Of a stretch of DNA of 64,000 bases, positions 50,110 through 60,323 are shown in pieces (position 1 is the first letter of the stretch; each line of letters starts with the position of its first letter). Position numbers and translations under genes: made by a program. Under the pieces are notes generated by a model. It saw only the letters and a list, made by a program, of their open reading frames with translations, had not been told where the DNA came from and made no database searches. The DNA is from Buttiauxella agrestis ATCC 33320. GTDB taxonomy: Bacteria > Pseudomonadota > Gammaproteobacteria > Enterobacterales > Enterobacteriaceae. Location: assembly GCA_024169445.1 (NCBI GenBank), contig JALKFA010000001.1:1674001-1738000 (forward strand), given 5' to 3'.

Positions 50110-50514
50110 ATGAAAAAAGTAGCCGCTATTTTGACTATTCTCGCAATCACCGCAGCACCTGCACTAGCTGCAAATCAAGGCGGGTTCTCTGATCCGAATG
50201 CCGCTCCGGCCGCCACACAAACTCAAGCCGCAGGCGGCTTTGTCGGTCCAAGTGGCAGCAATACCACGGCGGCACAGGCGAAGTCATTGTCTGATGATAC
50301 TTGGGTCACTTTGCGCGGTAAGATTGAGTCCCGCATCGGCGGTGACCACTACATCTTCCGCGATACATCCGGCACAATTAACGTCGATATCGACCAGAAA
50401 CGCTGGAACGGCCAGACCATCACCCCACAAGATAATGTTGAAATTCAAGGGGAAGTGGACAAAGACTGGAACTCCGTTGAAATCGACGTGAAACAAATTA
50501 CTAAAGTGAAATAA
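50110..50514 (+). CDS. ygiW: stress-induced periplasmic OB-fold protein YgiW (VisP-type)
   Basis: 134 residues (E. coli 130). A signal peptide (1–20, ending AALAA-type TAAPALA) precedes a Gln/Ala/Gly-rich segment and the BOF/YgiW OB-fold (DDTWVTLRGKIESRIGGDHYIF to VEIDVKQITKVK). Homologues are periplasmic, induced by oxidative or cationic stress; VisP of Salmonella binds peptidoglycan and affects LpxO. It is divergent from qseBC and followed by a hairpin, then directly by parC. Confidence 0.93.
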   Translation: MKKVAAILTILAITAAPALAANQGGFSDPNAAPAATQTQAAGGFVGPSGSNTTAAQAKSLSDDTWVTLRGKIESRIGGDHYIFRDTSGTINVDIDQKRWNGQTITPQDNVEIQGEVDKDWNSVEIDVKQITKVK

Positions 50515-50523
50515 TTCTCTGTA

Positions 50524-50550
50524 ATGAGCCGCAATTTGCGGCTCATTTCT
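50524..50550 (+). terminator. ygiW terminator
   Basis: ATGAGCCGCA-ATT-TGCGGCTCAT (50524–50546), a 10-bp perfect stem followed by a short T-rich tail (TTCTTAT). Confidence 0.75.
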
Positions 50551-50675
50551 TATCGCTGTGCTTCACCTAAAGATACTCACTCCTCTGTGACTACGACTGC
50601 CAGATAAGGTACTATCGGCGGCAATTACGCCGTTTGTGGCCACATGCGGCTCGTCAGTTTGAGGATGAATAATTA

Positions 50676-52946
50676 ATGAGTGATTTAACTCATGATGGTG
50701 CAGAACGCCTTGCGCTGCACGAATTCACGGAAAATGCGTATCTCAACTATTCCATGTACGTCATTATGGACCGCGCTCTGCCGTTCATTGGTGATGGCTT
50801 AAAGCCGGTACAGCGTCGCATCGTCTATGCGATGTCAGAGTTGGGGTTAAGCAACAGCGCTAAATTCAAAAAATCAGCCCGTACCGTCGGTGACGTTCTG
50901 GGTAAATACCATCCGCACGGCGATAGTGCCTGTTACGAAGCGATGGTTCTGATGGCGCAGCCGTTCTCTTACCGCTACCCGTTAGTTGACGGGCAGGGGA
51001 ACTGGGGGGCTCCGGATGATCCGAAATCCTTCGCTGCGATGCGTTATACCGAGTCGCGACTGTCAAAATATGCGGAAGTCTTGCTGGGTGAGTTAGGGCA
51101 GGGGACGGTCGACTACGTGCCGAACTTTGACGGCACCATGCAGGAGCCGAAAATGCTACCTGCGCGCCTGCCTAATATCCTGCTCAATGGCACCACTGGC
51201 ATTGCAGTCGGCATGGCAACAGACATCCCGCCACATAACTTGCGAGAAGTGGCGAAAGCCGCAATCACCCTGATTGACCAGCCGAAAACCACGCTCGATG
51301 AGCTGTTGGATATCGTGCAGGGGCCGGACTACCCAACCGAAGCCGAAATCATCACCCCGCGTGATGAAATTCGTAAAATCTACCAGAATGGCCGCGGTTC
51401 TGTGCGTATGCGCGCAGTCTGGAAAAAAGAAGATGGCGATGTGGTGATTACCGCGTTACCTCACCAAGTTTCCGGCGCGCGCGTGCTGGAGCAAATTGCC
51501 AATCAGATGCGTGCTAAAAAGCTGCCGATGGTTGAAGACTTGCGCGATGAGTCGAACCACGAAAACCCGACGCGCCTGGTGATTGTTCCACGTTCCAACC
51601 GTATCGACGTCGAACAGGTGATGAACCACCTGTTTGCTACTACCGACCTTGAGAAAAGCTATCGCATCAACCTCAATATGATCGGACTGGATAATCGTCC
51701 ATCGGTGAAAAACCTGCTGGAAATCCTGACTGAGTGGCTGGTTTATCGTCGCGAAACGGTGCGCCGTCGCCTGAGTTATCGTCTGGAGAAAGTGCTCAAA
51801 CGCCTGCACATCCTTGAAGGTTTGCTGGTGGCGTTCCTCAATATTGACGAAGTGATTCACATTATTCGTACCGAGGACGAACCCAAGCCCGTGTTGATGT
51901 CGCGTTTCGAATTAAGCGAAACGCAGGCTGAATCTATCCTCGAGCTGAAATTGCGCCACCTCGCAAAACTCGAAGAGATGAAAATTCGCGGCGAGCAGAG
52001 CGAGCTGGAAAAAGAGCGTGACCAATTGCAGGGCATTCTGGCGTCCGAACGCAAAATGAATACCTTGCTGAAGAAAGAGTTGCAGGCTGATTCCGACGCT
52101 TATGGCGACGATCGTCGTTCACCGCTGCGTGAACGTGGTGAAGCGAAAGCCATGAGCGAACATGATATGACTCCGTCCGAACCGGTCACCATTGTGCTCT
52201 CACAAATGGGCTGGGTGCGTAGCGCTAAAGGCCATGACATTGACGCGCAAGGACTTAACTATAAAGCAGGCGATAGCTTCCTTGGTTCGGCTAAAGGGAA
52301 GAGCAACCAGCCAGTGGCGTTTATTGACTCCACCGGACGCAGCTACGCACTTGATCCAATAACGTTACCATCGGCACGTGGCCAGGGTGAGCCGCTGACC
52401 GGTAAACTCACGCCACCACCGGGTGCGGTTGTCGAGCATGTCTTAATGGCGCCAGACGACCAAAAACTGCTGATGGCATCTGATGCGGGCTACGGTTTCG
52501 TTTGTACCTTCAACGATTTAGTGTCGCGTAATCGTGCGGGTAAGACGCTGATTTCATTGCCGGAAAATGCGAAAGTGATGCCGCCGATGGAAATCTCAAG
52601 CACTGACGATATGCTGCTGGCGATTACCGCTGCAGGCCGCATGCTGATGTTCCCGGTCGCTGATTTGCCGCAACTTTCCAAAGGCAAAGGGAATAAAATT
52701 ATCTCGATTCCTTCTGCGGATGCGGCAAAAGGTGATGACAAACTGGCACATTTGTTTGTCTTGCCGCCACAAAGCACGGTCACGCTGCATGTCGGCAAAC
52801 GCAAAATTAAACTCCGTCCAGAAGAACTGCAGAAAATCACCGGTGAGCGCGGTCGTCGCGGTACGCTGATGCGTGGTCTACAACGCATTGATCGTGTTGA
52901 AGTTGATTCACCTCAGCGTGCTAGTGCGGGCGACAGCGAAGAGTAA
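50676..52946 (+). CDS. parC: DNA topoisomerase IV subunit A
   Basis: 756 residues (E. coli 752). It is the DNA-cleaving subunit of topoisomerase IV. The winged-helix/tower region carries [19 protein letters not shown] and the active-site Tyr in [12 protein letters not shown] (about residue 120). The quinolone-resistance positions corresponding to Ser80 and Glu84 are the susceptible residues Ser and Glu. The C-terminal domain is the beta-pinwheel DNA-wrapping part. In E. coli ygiV, mqsRA and ygiS separate it from ygiW; here only 161 bp do. Confidence 0.97.
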   Translation: MSDLTHDGAERLALHEFTENAYLNYSMYVIMDRALPFIGDGLKPVQRRIVYAMSELGLSNSAKFKKSARTVGDVLGKYHPHGDSACYEAMVLMAQPFSYRYPLVDGQGNWGAPDDPKSFAAMRYTESRLSKYAEVLLGELGQGTVDYVPNFDGTMQEPKMLPARLPNILLNGTTGIAVGMATDIPPHNLREVAKAAITLIDQPKTTLDELLDIVQGPDYPTEAEIITPRDEIRKIYQNGRGSVRMRAVWKKEDGDVVITALPHQVSGARVLEQIANQMRAKKLPMVEDLRDESNHENPTRLVIVPRSNRIDVEQVMNHLFATTDLEKSYRINLNMIGLDNRPSVKNLLEILTEWLVYRRETVRRRLSYRLEKVLKRLHILEGLLVAFLNIDEVIHIIRTEDEPKPVLMSRFELSETQAESILELKLRHLAKLEEMKIRGEQSELEKERDQLQGILASERKMNTLLKKELQADSDAYGDDRRSPLRERGEAKAMSEHDMTPSEPVTIVLSQMGWVRSAKGHDIDAQGLNYKAGDSFLGSAKGKSNQPVAFIDSTGRSYALDPITLPSARGQGEPLTGKLTPPPGAVVEHVLMAPDDQKLLMASDAGYGFVCTFNDLVSRNRAGKTLISLPENAKVMPPMEISSTDDMLLAITAAGRMLMFPVADLPQLSKGKGNKIISIPSADAAKGDDKLAHLFVLPPQSTVTLHVGKRKIKLRPEELQKITGERGRRGTLMRGLQRIDRVEVDSPQRASAGDSEE

Positions 52947-53095
52947 TCGGATTCTGGCGGTCGTCAGGCCGCCGGAACGATGTGTTTTGTGCTAAAGCAG
53001 GTCATATATCCGCGATATTTCAGGTGCAGGTGGGGCGACTGCTCCTCCTGGAATTTAGGGTATACTTGTCAGCGGTTTTGGCTTTTGAGGTTGTT

Positions 53096-53851
53096 ATGCT
53101 ATCCATCGTACGTTTTATAATCGTAATAATTTATTGCCTGCTGGTGTGCATTTTTGGCTGCATTTATTGCTTGTTCAGCCCACGTAACCCACGCCATGTT
53201 GCTACGTTTGGTCATCTTTTTGGGCGTCTTGCGCCTGTCTTTGGTTTGAAAGTTGAAACCCGTTTGCCTGAGGGCGTAGAAAATCATCCGACGGCGATTT
53301 ATATCTGTAACCATCAGAATAATTTCGACATGGTGACGGCGGCTAGTATTGTGCAGCCACCGACGGTGACCGTTGGGAAAAAAAGCCTGTTGTGGATCCC
53401 GTTCTTTGGCCAAATTTATTGGCTTACCGGGAATATGCTTATCGACCGTGATAATCGTACCAAGGCGCTCAGCACCATTTCCCAGGTTGTGGCGCAAATT
53501 CAGAAACGTAATGTGTCGGTGTGGATGTTCCCGGAAGGGACTCGCAGCCGTGGCCGTGGCCTGTTGCCATTTAAAACCGGTGCATTCCATGCCGCAATTG
53601 CTGCTGGCGTCCCAATTATTCCGGTGTGTGTTTCCAACACCAGCAATAAAATTAAACTGAACCGTTTGAATAATGGTTTAGTTATTGTCGAAATGCTGCA
53701 GCCGATTGATATCAGCCATTACGGTAAAGACCAGGTGCGTAAACTTGCCACCGATTGCCGTGAAATTATGATGGCAAAAATCGATGAACTAAATAAAGAA
53801 GTCGCGGAGCGAGAAGCCTCCGGTCGAGTTGAAAGCAAACAAGCGAACTGA
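53096..53851 (+). CDS. plsC: 1-acyl-sn-glycerol-3-phosphate acyltransferase
   Basis: 251 residues (E. coli 245). It acylates lysophosphatidic acid to phosphatidic acid at the inner membrane. An N-terminal membrane anchor (about 1–27) is followed by the acyltransferase motifs: NHQNNFDM with H73 and D78, MFPEGTRSRGRG (motif III), and VPIIPVCVSN (motif IV). The ATG at 53096 begins MLSIVRFIIV; 38 upstream codons in the same frame are not family-like. It lies 149 bp downstream of parC and upstream of ftsP as in E. coli. Confidence 0.96.
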   Translation: MLSIVRFIIVIIYCLLVCIFGCIYCLFSPRNPRHVATFGHLFGRLAPVFGLKVETRLPEGVENHPTAIYICNHQNNFDMVTAASIVQPPTVTVGKKSLLWIPFFGQIYWLTGNMLIDRDNRTKALSTISQVVAQIQKRNVSVWMFPEGTRSRGRGLLPFKTGAFHAAIAAGVPIIPVCVSNTSNKIKLNRLNNGLVIVEMLQPIDISHYGKDQVRKLATDCREIMMAKIDELNKEVAEREASGRVESKQAN

Positions 53852-53886
53852 ACCGGATTGTTGACAAAGGTCACTAAACCGGTGCT

Positions 53887-53963
53887 GTAGGGTGGATAAG
53901 CGGTCGCGCCATCCACCATTTTCGCCAGTTTTGTCGGATGGCGCTGTGCTTATCCGACCTACG
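53887..53963. repeat. REP/BIME pair between plsC and ftsP
   Basis: Two palindromic units face each other: GGTGGATAAGCG … CGCGCCATCCACC (53891–53917) and GTCGGATGGCGC … GCTTATCCGAC (53933–53958), bounded by TGTAGG and CCTACGA. This is the usual form of an enterobacterial REP pair. Part of the same GGGTGGATAA stem recurs at 61427. Confidence 0.75.
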
Positions 53964-54053
53964 AAGAGGTTTGTCATCCGTTTCACCGAGCGCTTTTATT
54001 TTGGCGGTACGTGTTGTGCCGCCCCACGTTAGTCAGTTTCACATGGAGTTATT

Positions 54054-55466
54054 ATGTCACTCAGTCGGCGTCAGTTTTTACAGGCATCAGGAGTCGCACT
54101 ATGTGCAGGCTCGGTGCCACTGAGGGCAAATGCGGCAGGTATGCAGCAACCTTTACCCGTTCCTCCTTTACTGGAGTCTCGCCGTGGTCAGCCTTTATTC
54201 CTGACGTTACAACGGGCACATTGGTCATTTACTGGCGGCGCTAAAGCACCCGTTTGGGGCTTGAATGGGCGTTATCTTGGGCCGACCATCCGCGTATGGA
54301 GCGGCGATGACGTGAAGATGATTTACAGCAATCGTCTGCAAGAAAACATCGCCATGACGATTGCCGGTTTGCAGGTGCCAGGCCCGTTAATGGGGGGCGC
54401 GGCACGAATGATGTCGCCAAATGTAGACTGGGCTCCTGTTCTGCCAATTCGCCAGCAGGCTGCTACATTGTGGTATCACGCTAACACCCCAAACCGCACC
54501 GCGAAACAGGTCTACAATGGCCTGGCGGGGATGTGGCTTATCGAAGATGAAGTCAGCAAATCGTTACCTATTCCGAACCATTATGGCGTCGATGACTTCC
54601 CGGTAATCATTCAGGATAAGCGTCTTGATAACTTCGGGGCGCCTGAATATGAAGAGCCGGGTAGTGGTGGTTTTGTGGGTGATACGCTGCTGGTGAATGG
54701 TGTGCAAGGGCCGTATGTCGAGGTCTCTCGCGGTTGGGTGCGTTTGCGTTTGCTTAACGCCTCTAACTCGCGCCGCTATTTGCTACAAATGAGCGATGGC
54801 CGTGCGATGCACGTGATTTCAAGCGACCAGGGTTTTCTCCCGGCACCTGTTTCTGTTAAGCAACTTTCACTGGCACCGGGCGAGCGTCGCGAGATTCTGG
54901 TTGATATGACCGACGGCAAAGAGGTGTCGATAACCTGCGGTGAAGCTGCCGGTATCATGGACAGGATCCGTGGCTTCTTTGAACCCTCAAGTATTCTTAT
55001 CTCCACGCTGGTTCTCACCCTTCGTGCAACCGGTTTGCTGCCTTTGGTAACCGATACGTTACCAATGCGTCTGCTACCGGAAGAGATTATCAACGGTAAC
55101 CCATCACGTAGCCGTGATATTGCGCTGGGTGATGACCCTGGTATTAACGGCCAACTGTGGGATATGAAGCGCATTGATATTCAGACTCAGCAAGGCACCT
55201 GGGAGCGCTGGACGGTGCGTGCTGATATGCCGCAATCTTTCCATATCGAAGGTGTGAGCTTCCTGATTAAAAACGTCAATGGTGCGGCACCGTTTGGTGA
55301 AGACCGAGGCTGGAAAGATACGGTTTGGGTTGATGGGCAAGTCGAGCTACTCGTGTACTTTGGCCAACCTTCCTGGGAACATTTCCCGTTCCTTTATTCC
55401 AGCCAAACGCTGGAAATGGCGGACCGTGGCTCTATTGGGCAGTTGTTAGTGCAGCCTGCGCCGTAA
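54054..55466 (+). CDS. ftsP: cell division protein FtsP (SufI)
   Basis: 470 residues as in E. coli. A Tat signal peptide with the twin-arginine SRRQFLQASG (residues 4–13, cleavage after RANA) exports a folded three-domain cupredoxin-like protein to the periplasm, where it stabilises the divisome under stress. It has multicopper oxidase architecture (GLNGRYLGPTIRV, LWYHANTPNRTAKQVYNGLAG, SFHIEGVSFLIKNVNG) but lacks the full set of copper His ligands, as known for SufI. It follows plsC after a REP pair. Confidence 0.95.
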   Translation: MSLSRRQFLQASGVALCAGSVPLRANAAGMQQPLPVPPLLESRRGQPLFLTLQRAHWSFTGGAKAPVWGLNGRYLGPTIRVWSGDDVKMIYSNRLQENIAMTIAGLQVPGPLMGGAARMMSPNVDWAPVLPIRQQAATLWYHANTPNRTAKQVYNGLAGMWLIEDEVSKSLPIPNHYGVDDFPVIIQDKRLDNFGAPEYEEPGSGGFVGDTLLVNGVQGPYVEVSRGWVRLRLLNASNSRRYLLQMSDGRAMHVISSDQGFLPAPVSVKQLSLAPGERREILVDMTDGKEVSITCGEAAGIMDRIRGFFEPSSILISTLVLTLRATGLLPLVTDTLPMRLLPEEIINGNPSRSRDIALGDDPGINGQLWDMKRIDIQTQQGTWERWTVRADMPQSFHIEGVSFLIKNVNGAAPFGEDRGWKDTVWVDGQVELLVYFGQPSWEHFPFLYSSQTLEMADRGSIGQLLVQPAP

Positions 55467-55469
55467 ACT

Positions 55470-55703
55470 ACCCTCACCCTGGCCCTCTCCCTGAGGGAGA
55501 GGGAAGATTCGGTATCCGCCCTCGATCACTGAGGGAGAGGGGAGATTCGGTGTCCGCCCTCGATCGCTAAGGGAGAGGGAAGATTCGGTGTCCGCTCTCG
55601 ATCACTGAGGGAGAGGGAAGATTCGGTGTCCGCTCTCGATCACTGAGGGAGAGGGAAGATTCGGTGTTCCCCCTCTCCTGAGGGAGAGGGTTGGGGTGAG
55701 GGC
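55470..55703. repeat. REP-like element with five 38-bp tandem copies
   Basis: Outer inverted arms CCCTCACCCTGGCCCTCTCC (55471–55490) and the mirror GGGTTGGGGTGAGGG (55688–55702) bracket a tandem array. The motif AGATTCGGT recurs at 55505, 55543, 55581, 55619 and 55657, an exact 38-bp spacing. Each unit also carries CTGAGGGAGAGGG and CCGC(C/T)CTCGATC, so every unit can itself fold as an imperfect CCCTC/GAGGG hairpin. The copies differ at only a few bases. It fills most of the 348-bp gap between ftsP and ygiQ; the remaining 110 bp (55704–55814) hold the likely ygiQ promoter. Confidence 0.85.
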
Positions 55704-55814
55704 AAGAAAACATTGATCACCCGCAATAATCCTTCATTTATTACCCAATAAAAGCGTATAATCGCCGGCTTTGGTTATTTTTAAATCATTTTTTATTCAT
55801 TTTTCGGAAGCATT

Positions 55815-58067
55815 ATGAGCTCTATAAGCTTGATCCAGCCCGATCGCGAACTCTTTTCGTGGCCTCAATACTGGGCAGCCTGTTTTGGCCCGGCACCGTT
55901 TTTACCCATGTCACGTAAGGAAATGGACGATTTAGGCTGGGATAGCTGTGACATCATTCTGGTTACCGGAGATGCTTACGTTGACCATCCAAGTTTTGGT
56001 ATGGCGATTTGTGGCCGTATGCTGGAAGCCCAGGGTTTCCGCGTGGGGATCATCGCCCAGCCTGACTGGAACAGTAAAGAAGACTTCATGCGCCTGGGTA
56101 AACCGAACCTGTTCTTCGGGGTGACTGCGGGTAACATGGATTCGATGATCAACCGCTATACCGCTGACCGCAAACTGCGTCATGACGATGCGTATACGCC
56201 TGATAACGTGGCAGGTAAACGCCCGGATCGCGCCTCACTTGCTTATACCCAACGCTGCAAAGAAGCCTGGCGTGATGTGCCGGTTATCCTTGGCGGTATT
56301 GAAGCGAGCCTGCGCCGTACAGCGCACTACGATTACTGGTCTGATACCGTTCGTCGTTCCATTCTGGTGGATGCCAAAGCCGACATGTTGATTTTCGGCA
56401 ACGGTGAACGTCCGCTGGTGGAAGTGGCTCATCGCCTGGCAATGGGCGAGAAAATCGACGAAATCGGCGATGTGCGTAACACCGCGATGATGCGTAAAGA
56501 AGCGATGCCAGGTTGGTCTGGCGTGGATTCTACGCGTCTGGATATGCCTGGTCGTATCGACCCCATTCCACACCCTTACGGTGAAGATTTGCCTTGTGCA
56601 GAAACCGGTAAACCGGAAAAGCCAATCAACGAAGCGAAAGCGATTGTTGTGAAGCCTGCACCGATGAAACCGTGGGAAAAAACCTACGTGTTGCTGCCGT
56701 CGTACGAAAAAGTTAAAAACGACAAAGTTCTCTATGCGCACGCTTCACGTATTTTGCACCATGAAACCAACCCTGGTTGTGCTCGTGCGTTGATGCAAAA
56801 ACACGGTGACCGTTACATCTGGATTAACCCGCCAGCCATCCCGCTTTCCACCGAAGAGATGGACAGTGTGTTTGCTCTACCTTATAAGCGCGTTCCGCAT
56901 CCTGCGTATGGCAAGGCGCGTATTCCTGCGTATGAGATGATTCGCTTCTCGGTGAATATCATGCGTGGTTGCTTTGGTGGCTGTTCGTTCTGTTCCATCA
57001 CCGAACACGAAGGCCGCATTATTCAGAGCCGTTCTGAAGATTCGATCATCAGCGAAATTGAAGCGATGCGCGATACGGTGCCTGGCTTCACCGGCGTGGT
57101 TTCCGATCTGGGTGGCCCAACAGCTAACATGTATATGCTGCGCTGCAAATCGCCACGTGCGGAACAAACCTGCCGCCGTCTGTCGTGTGTCTATCCGGAC
57201 ATTTGTCCGCACATGGACACAAACCATGAGCCGACGATCAACTTGTATCGCCGCGCCCGTGAGATTAAAGGTGTTAAGAAGATCCTGATCGCTTCCGGTG
57301 TTCGTTACGACATCGCGGTAGAAGATCCTCGCTATATCAAAGAACTGGCGACGCACCACGTTGGTGGATATCTGAAGATTGCCCCGGAACATACCGAAGA
57401 AGGGCCGCTTTCTAAGATGATGAAACCGGGTATGGGCAGCTATCAGCGCTTCAAAGAGCTGTTTGACACCTACTCTAAACAAGCTGGAAAGGAGCAGTAC
57501 CTGATTCCGTATTTCATCTCGGCGCACCCTGGTACGCGCGATGAAGATATGGTGAATCTGGCGCTATGGCTGAAGAAAAACCGTTTCCGTTTGGATCAGG
57601 TACAGAACTTCTATCCGTCACCGCTGGCGAACTCCACTACCATGTATTACACCGGCAAGAACCCGCTGGGTAAGATCAGTTACAAGAGTGAAGAAGTTGT
57701 GGTGCCGAAAGGTGACCGCCAGCGTCGTCTGCACAAAGCGCTGCTGCGTTATCACGATCCTGCTAACTGGCCGATGATTCGTGAAGCGCTGGAAGAGATG
57801 GGTAAAAAGCACCTGATCGGTGGCCGTCGTGAATGTCTGGTGCCTTCGCCAACGCTTGAGGAGATGCGTGAAGCGCGTCGCTACAATCGTGGTGCTCGTC
57901 CGGCACTGACAAAACATACGCCAATGACACATCAGCGTCGCGCTCCGCAAGCGGGCGCGAAGCCTGCTGTTGGTGCTAAGCCTGCTGCGGGCGCGAAACC
58001 TAACGTGGGTGCAAAACCAGCGGCTAAAGCTGCGTCGAAGCCTGCGAACAGAAAGCGTCCGGCATAG
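55815..58067 (+). CDS. ygiQ: radical SAM protein YgiQ
   Basis: 750 residues (E. coli about 739). An N-terminal B12-binding-like/UPF0313 region ([19 protein letters not shown]-like [13 protein letters not shown]) precedes the radical SAM core, whose cluster-binding cysteines C386, C390 and C393 lie in [18 protein letters not shown]. The C-terminus ends in a low-complexity tail with four GAKP repeats and Lys/Ala runs. The biological reaction is unknown. A REP-like element follows the stop. Confidence 0.94.
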   Translation: MSSISLIQPDRELFSWPQYWAACFGPAPFLPMSRKEMDDLGWDSCDIILVTGDAYVDHPSFGMAICGRMLEAQGFRVGIIAQPDWNSKEDFMRLGKPNLFFGVTAGNMDSMINRYTADRKLRHDDAYTPDNVAGKRPDRASLAYTQRCKEAWRDVPVILGGIEASLRRTAHYDYWSDTVRRSILVDAKADMLIFGNGERPLVEVAHRLAMGEKIDEIGDVRNTAMMRKEAMPGWSGVDSTRLDMPGRIDPIPHPYGEDLPCAETGKPEKPINEAKAIVVKPAPMKPWEKTYVLLPSYEKVKNDKVLYAHASRILHHETNPGCARALMQKHGDRYIWINPPAIPLSTEEMDSVFALPYKRVPHPAYGKARIPAYEMIRFSVNIMRGCFGGCSFCSITEHEGRIIQSRSEDSIISEIEAMRDTVPGFTGVVSDLGGPTANMYMLRCKSPRAEQTCRRLSCVYPDICPHMDTNHEPTINLYRRAREIKGVKKILIASGVRYDIAVEDPRYIKELATHHVGGYLKIAPEHTEEGPLSKMMKPGMGSYQRFKELFDTYSKQAGKEQYLIPYFISAHPGTRDEDMVNLALWLKKNRFRLDQVQNFYPSPLANSTTMYYTGKNPLGKISYKSEEVVVPKGDRQRRLHKALLRYHDPANWPMIREALEEMGKKHLIGGRRECLVPSPTLEEMREARRYNRGARPALTKHTPMTHQRRAPQAGAKPAVGAKPAAGAKPNVGAKPAAKAASKPANRKRPA

Positions 58068-58073
58068 TTAATG

Positions 58074-58189
58074 CCCTCACCCTAACCCTCTCCCACAGGA
58101 GAGGGGACTGCTCGGTTTTCTCCCTCTGCCCCAGAAGAGGATTACCACGGTTTTCGCCCTCTCCATCAGGGAGAGGGCCGGGGTGAGGG
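58074..58189. repeat. REP-like element after ygiQ, related to 55470–55703
   Basis: Arms CCCTCACCCTAACCCTCTCC and GGAGAGGGCCGGGGTGAGGG-type sequence (58074–58093 and 58170–58189) face inward around CTCCCTCTGCC and TCGCCCTCTCCATCAGGGAGAGGG. The outer arms match the element before ygiQ, but the 38-bp tandem array is absent. It lies between the converging ygiQ and dkgA. Confidence 0.75.
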
Positions 58190-58201
58190 TTGTTCTAAAC
58201 C

Positions 58202-59029
58202 TTAACTCCCAAACACATCAGGGTCTGGTCCCAGACGCTTACTGCTATCCAACTTCGCAATCTCGCTTAACTCGTCTTTATCAAGACGGAAATCAAACAC
58301 GTTAAAGTTCTCAGCAATACGCGCTGGCGTCACCGATTTCGGGATAACCACCAGGCCGCTATCCAGGTGCCAGCGAATCACAATTTGTGCCGGCGTTTTG
58401 CCGTATTTATCGGCCAGGTCGCGGATGATTTTCTTATCGAACACACCGTCACCACCCTGAGCCAGCGGGCTCCAGGACTCGGTCTGAATCTTGTGTGTGG
58501 CATTCCAGGCATGAAGTTGACGCTGTTGCAGCAACGGATGGAGTTCTATCTGGTTGATTACCGGTGAGACACCCGTTTCATCAATCAAACGCTGAAGGTG
58601 GTTGAGCTGGAAGTTACACACGCCAATGCTTTTAACCAGGCCTAGTTTTTGCAGCTCAATCATCCCTTTCCAGGCTTCAACATAATGATCTTTGCTCGGC
58701 ACCGGCCAGTGCATCAAATAGAGGTCGACATAATCCAGTTGCAGTTTTTCGAGGCTATCTTCCAGCGCCTGGCGTGGACGTTGTTGATCGTCGTTCCACA
58801 GTTTGGTGGTGATAAACAGCTCTTCACGCGGAATGCCCGCTTGTTTTAGCGCACTGCCCACGCCGTCTTCATTCTTATACGCGGCGGCGGTATCAATCGA
58901 TCGATAGCCGACTTCCAGCGCTTTATCGATGGCAATCAGAACTTGCTCGTTGCTGGCTTGCCAGACACCGAGGCCCAATTGCGGCATTACATTTCCATCC
59001 TGGAGCTTGATTACAGTTGGAGTCGCCAT
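58202..59029 (-). CDS. dkgA: 2,5-diketo-D-gluconate/methylglyoxal reductase DkgA (aldo-keto reductase)
   Basis: 275 residues as in E. coli DkgA (YqhE). NADPH-dependent aldo-keto reductase acting on methylglyoxal, beta-keto esters and 2,5-diketogluconate. The catalytic tetrad is D46, Y51, K76 and H107 (SIDTAAAYKNE, TTKLWND, LMHWPVPS). The C-terminal VIPKSVTPARIAEN binds NADP. The start MATPTVIKL follows AGGAGGAATAC. It lies 130 bp downstream of yqhD on the same strand and is probably co-regulated by YqhC. Confidence 0.95.
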   Translation of the reverse strand: MATPTVIKLQDGNVMPQLGLGVWQASNEQVLIAIDKALEVGYRSIDTAAAYKNEDGVGSALKQAGIPREELFITTKLWNDDQQRPRQALEDSLEKLQLDYVDLYLMHWPVPSKDHYVEAWKGMIELQKLGLVKSIGVCNFQLNHLQRLIDETGVSPVINQIELHPLLQQRQLHAWNATHKIQTESWSPLAQGGDGVFDKKIIRDLADKYGKTPAQIVIRWHLDSGLVVIPKSVTPARIAENFNVFDFRLDKDELSEIAKLDSSKRLGPDPDVFGS

Positions 59030-59159
59030 GTATTCCTCCTTAATGATTAAACTCACATAATTCAAGTTGCAGGGGCGTTGGCTAATCCTGCAACCTGAAT
59101 TATTTAGGGTTTAAGTCTGGACCAAATACTCAAAAACGAGAACCAATTGACTAAATTAC

Positions 59160-60323
59160 TTAGCGTGCAGCTTCGTAAATACGACGGCTCACGTCCAGAG
59201 TAATGTCCTGGCGCTCACCCAATTTAGTCATGCCTTTTTCTTCCAGTTTCACCAGCAGAGCCGGGATAGTGCTGCCATCCAGACCGTAGGCAGACAGGCG
59301 AGTTGGTGCGCCCATTTGCTCGAAGAAATTGCGCGTTGCAGCAATCGCCGCATCAATACGTTCTTCTTCAGAACCTGCAGTGATATTCCACACGCGCTCA
59401 GCATATTGCAGCAGTTTGCCGCGTTTCTCGTTACGTTTTTCGTTCAGCAACGATGGCAGAACCACCGCCAGAGTTTGCGCGTGATCCAGTCCGTGCATCG
59501 CGGTCAGTTCGTGACCCAGCATATGAGTTGCCCAGTCTTGCGGTACGCCAGCACCAATCAGGCCGTTTAACGCCATGGTCGCCGCCCACATTACGTTGGC
59601 ACGAACGTCATAGTTTTCAGGTTCTTTCAGCGCTTTCGGGCCATCTTCAACCAGAGTTAACAGAATGCCTTCGGCAAAACGGTCCTGCACTTTGGCGTTT
59701 ACCGGATAAGTAATGTATTGCTCAACGGTATGCACAAACGCATCCACCACACCATTTGCGACCTGACGTGGTGGCAGCGTGTAGGTATAAACCGGATCAA
59801 GCACCGCAAAGACAGGCTGCACGTGTTCAGACATAAATGCCTGTTTGTCGCCTGTAGTACGGCGAGATACGACAGCACCTTTGTTAGATTCAGAACCGGT
59901 TGCTGGCAGTGTCAGAACAGAGCCCATTGGGATGGCGCTTTTCACATCATTGCCGTGAGTCAGCAGAATATTCCATGGGTCGATATCAGCCGGGTAGTTG
60001 GCTGCCGCGGCGATGAACTTAGTACCATCCAGCACAGAACCACCGCCGACGGCTAACAGGAAAGTGACTTTCTGCTGGCGAACGATTTCGACTGCTTTCA
60101 TCAGCGTTTCGTAAGTCGGGTTCGGTTCAATACCGCTAAACTCCAGCACGTCCAGCCCTTCAAGTTGGGAGTAAACCTGGTCCAGTACGCCATTTTTCTT
60201 CACGCTGCCGCCGCCGTAGGTAATCAGAACGCGGGCACCTGCTGGAATTTGTGCACGCAGTTCGGAAACAGCGCCTTTACCAAACAGGATGCGAGTCGGG
60301 GTGTGTAGGTTGAAGTTGTTCAT
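59160..60323 (-). CDS. yqhD: NADPH-dependent aldehyde reductase YqhD
   Basis: 387 residues as in E. coli. Broad-range, NADPH-dependent, metal-containing aldehyde reductase that detoxifies products of lipid peroxidation and glyoxal-type aldehydes. NADP-binding GGGSVKKNGV and VGGGSVLDGTKFIA are intact. The metal ligands are D194 and H198 (VVDAFVHTVEQYI) and H267 and H281 (MLGHELTAMHGLDH). It is divergent from its activator yqhC across 190 bp and upstream of dkgA. Confidence 0.96.
   Translation of the reverse strand: MNNFNLHTPTRILFGKGAVSELRAQIPAGARVLITYGGGSVKKNGVLDQVYSQLEGLDVLEFSGIEPNPTYETLMKAVEIVRQQKVTFLLAVGGGSVLDGTKFIAAAANYPADIDPWNILLTHGNDVKSAIPMGSVLTLPATGSESNKGAVVSRRTTGDKQAFMSEHVQPVFAVLDPVYTYTLPPRQVANGVVDAFVHTVEQYITYPVNAKVQDRFAEGILLTLVEDGPKALKEPENYDVRANVMWAATMALNGLIGAGVPQDWATHMLGHELTAMHGLDHAQTLAVVLPSLLNEKRNEKRGKLLQYAERVWNITAGSEEERIDAAIAATRNFFEQMGAPTRLSAYGLDGSTIPALLVKLEEKGMTKLGERQDITLDVSRRIYEAAR

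Noticed and set aside
55500-55680. Regular repeats that could suggest a CRISPR array
   Set aside because: Copies are directly abutting 38-bp units with no unique spacers, and there are no cas genes nearby.
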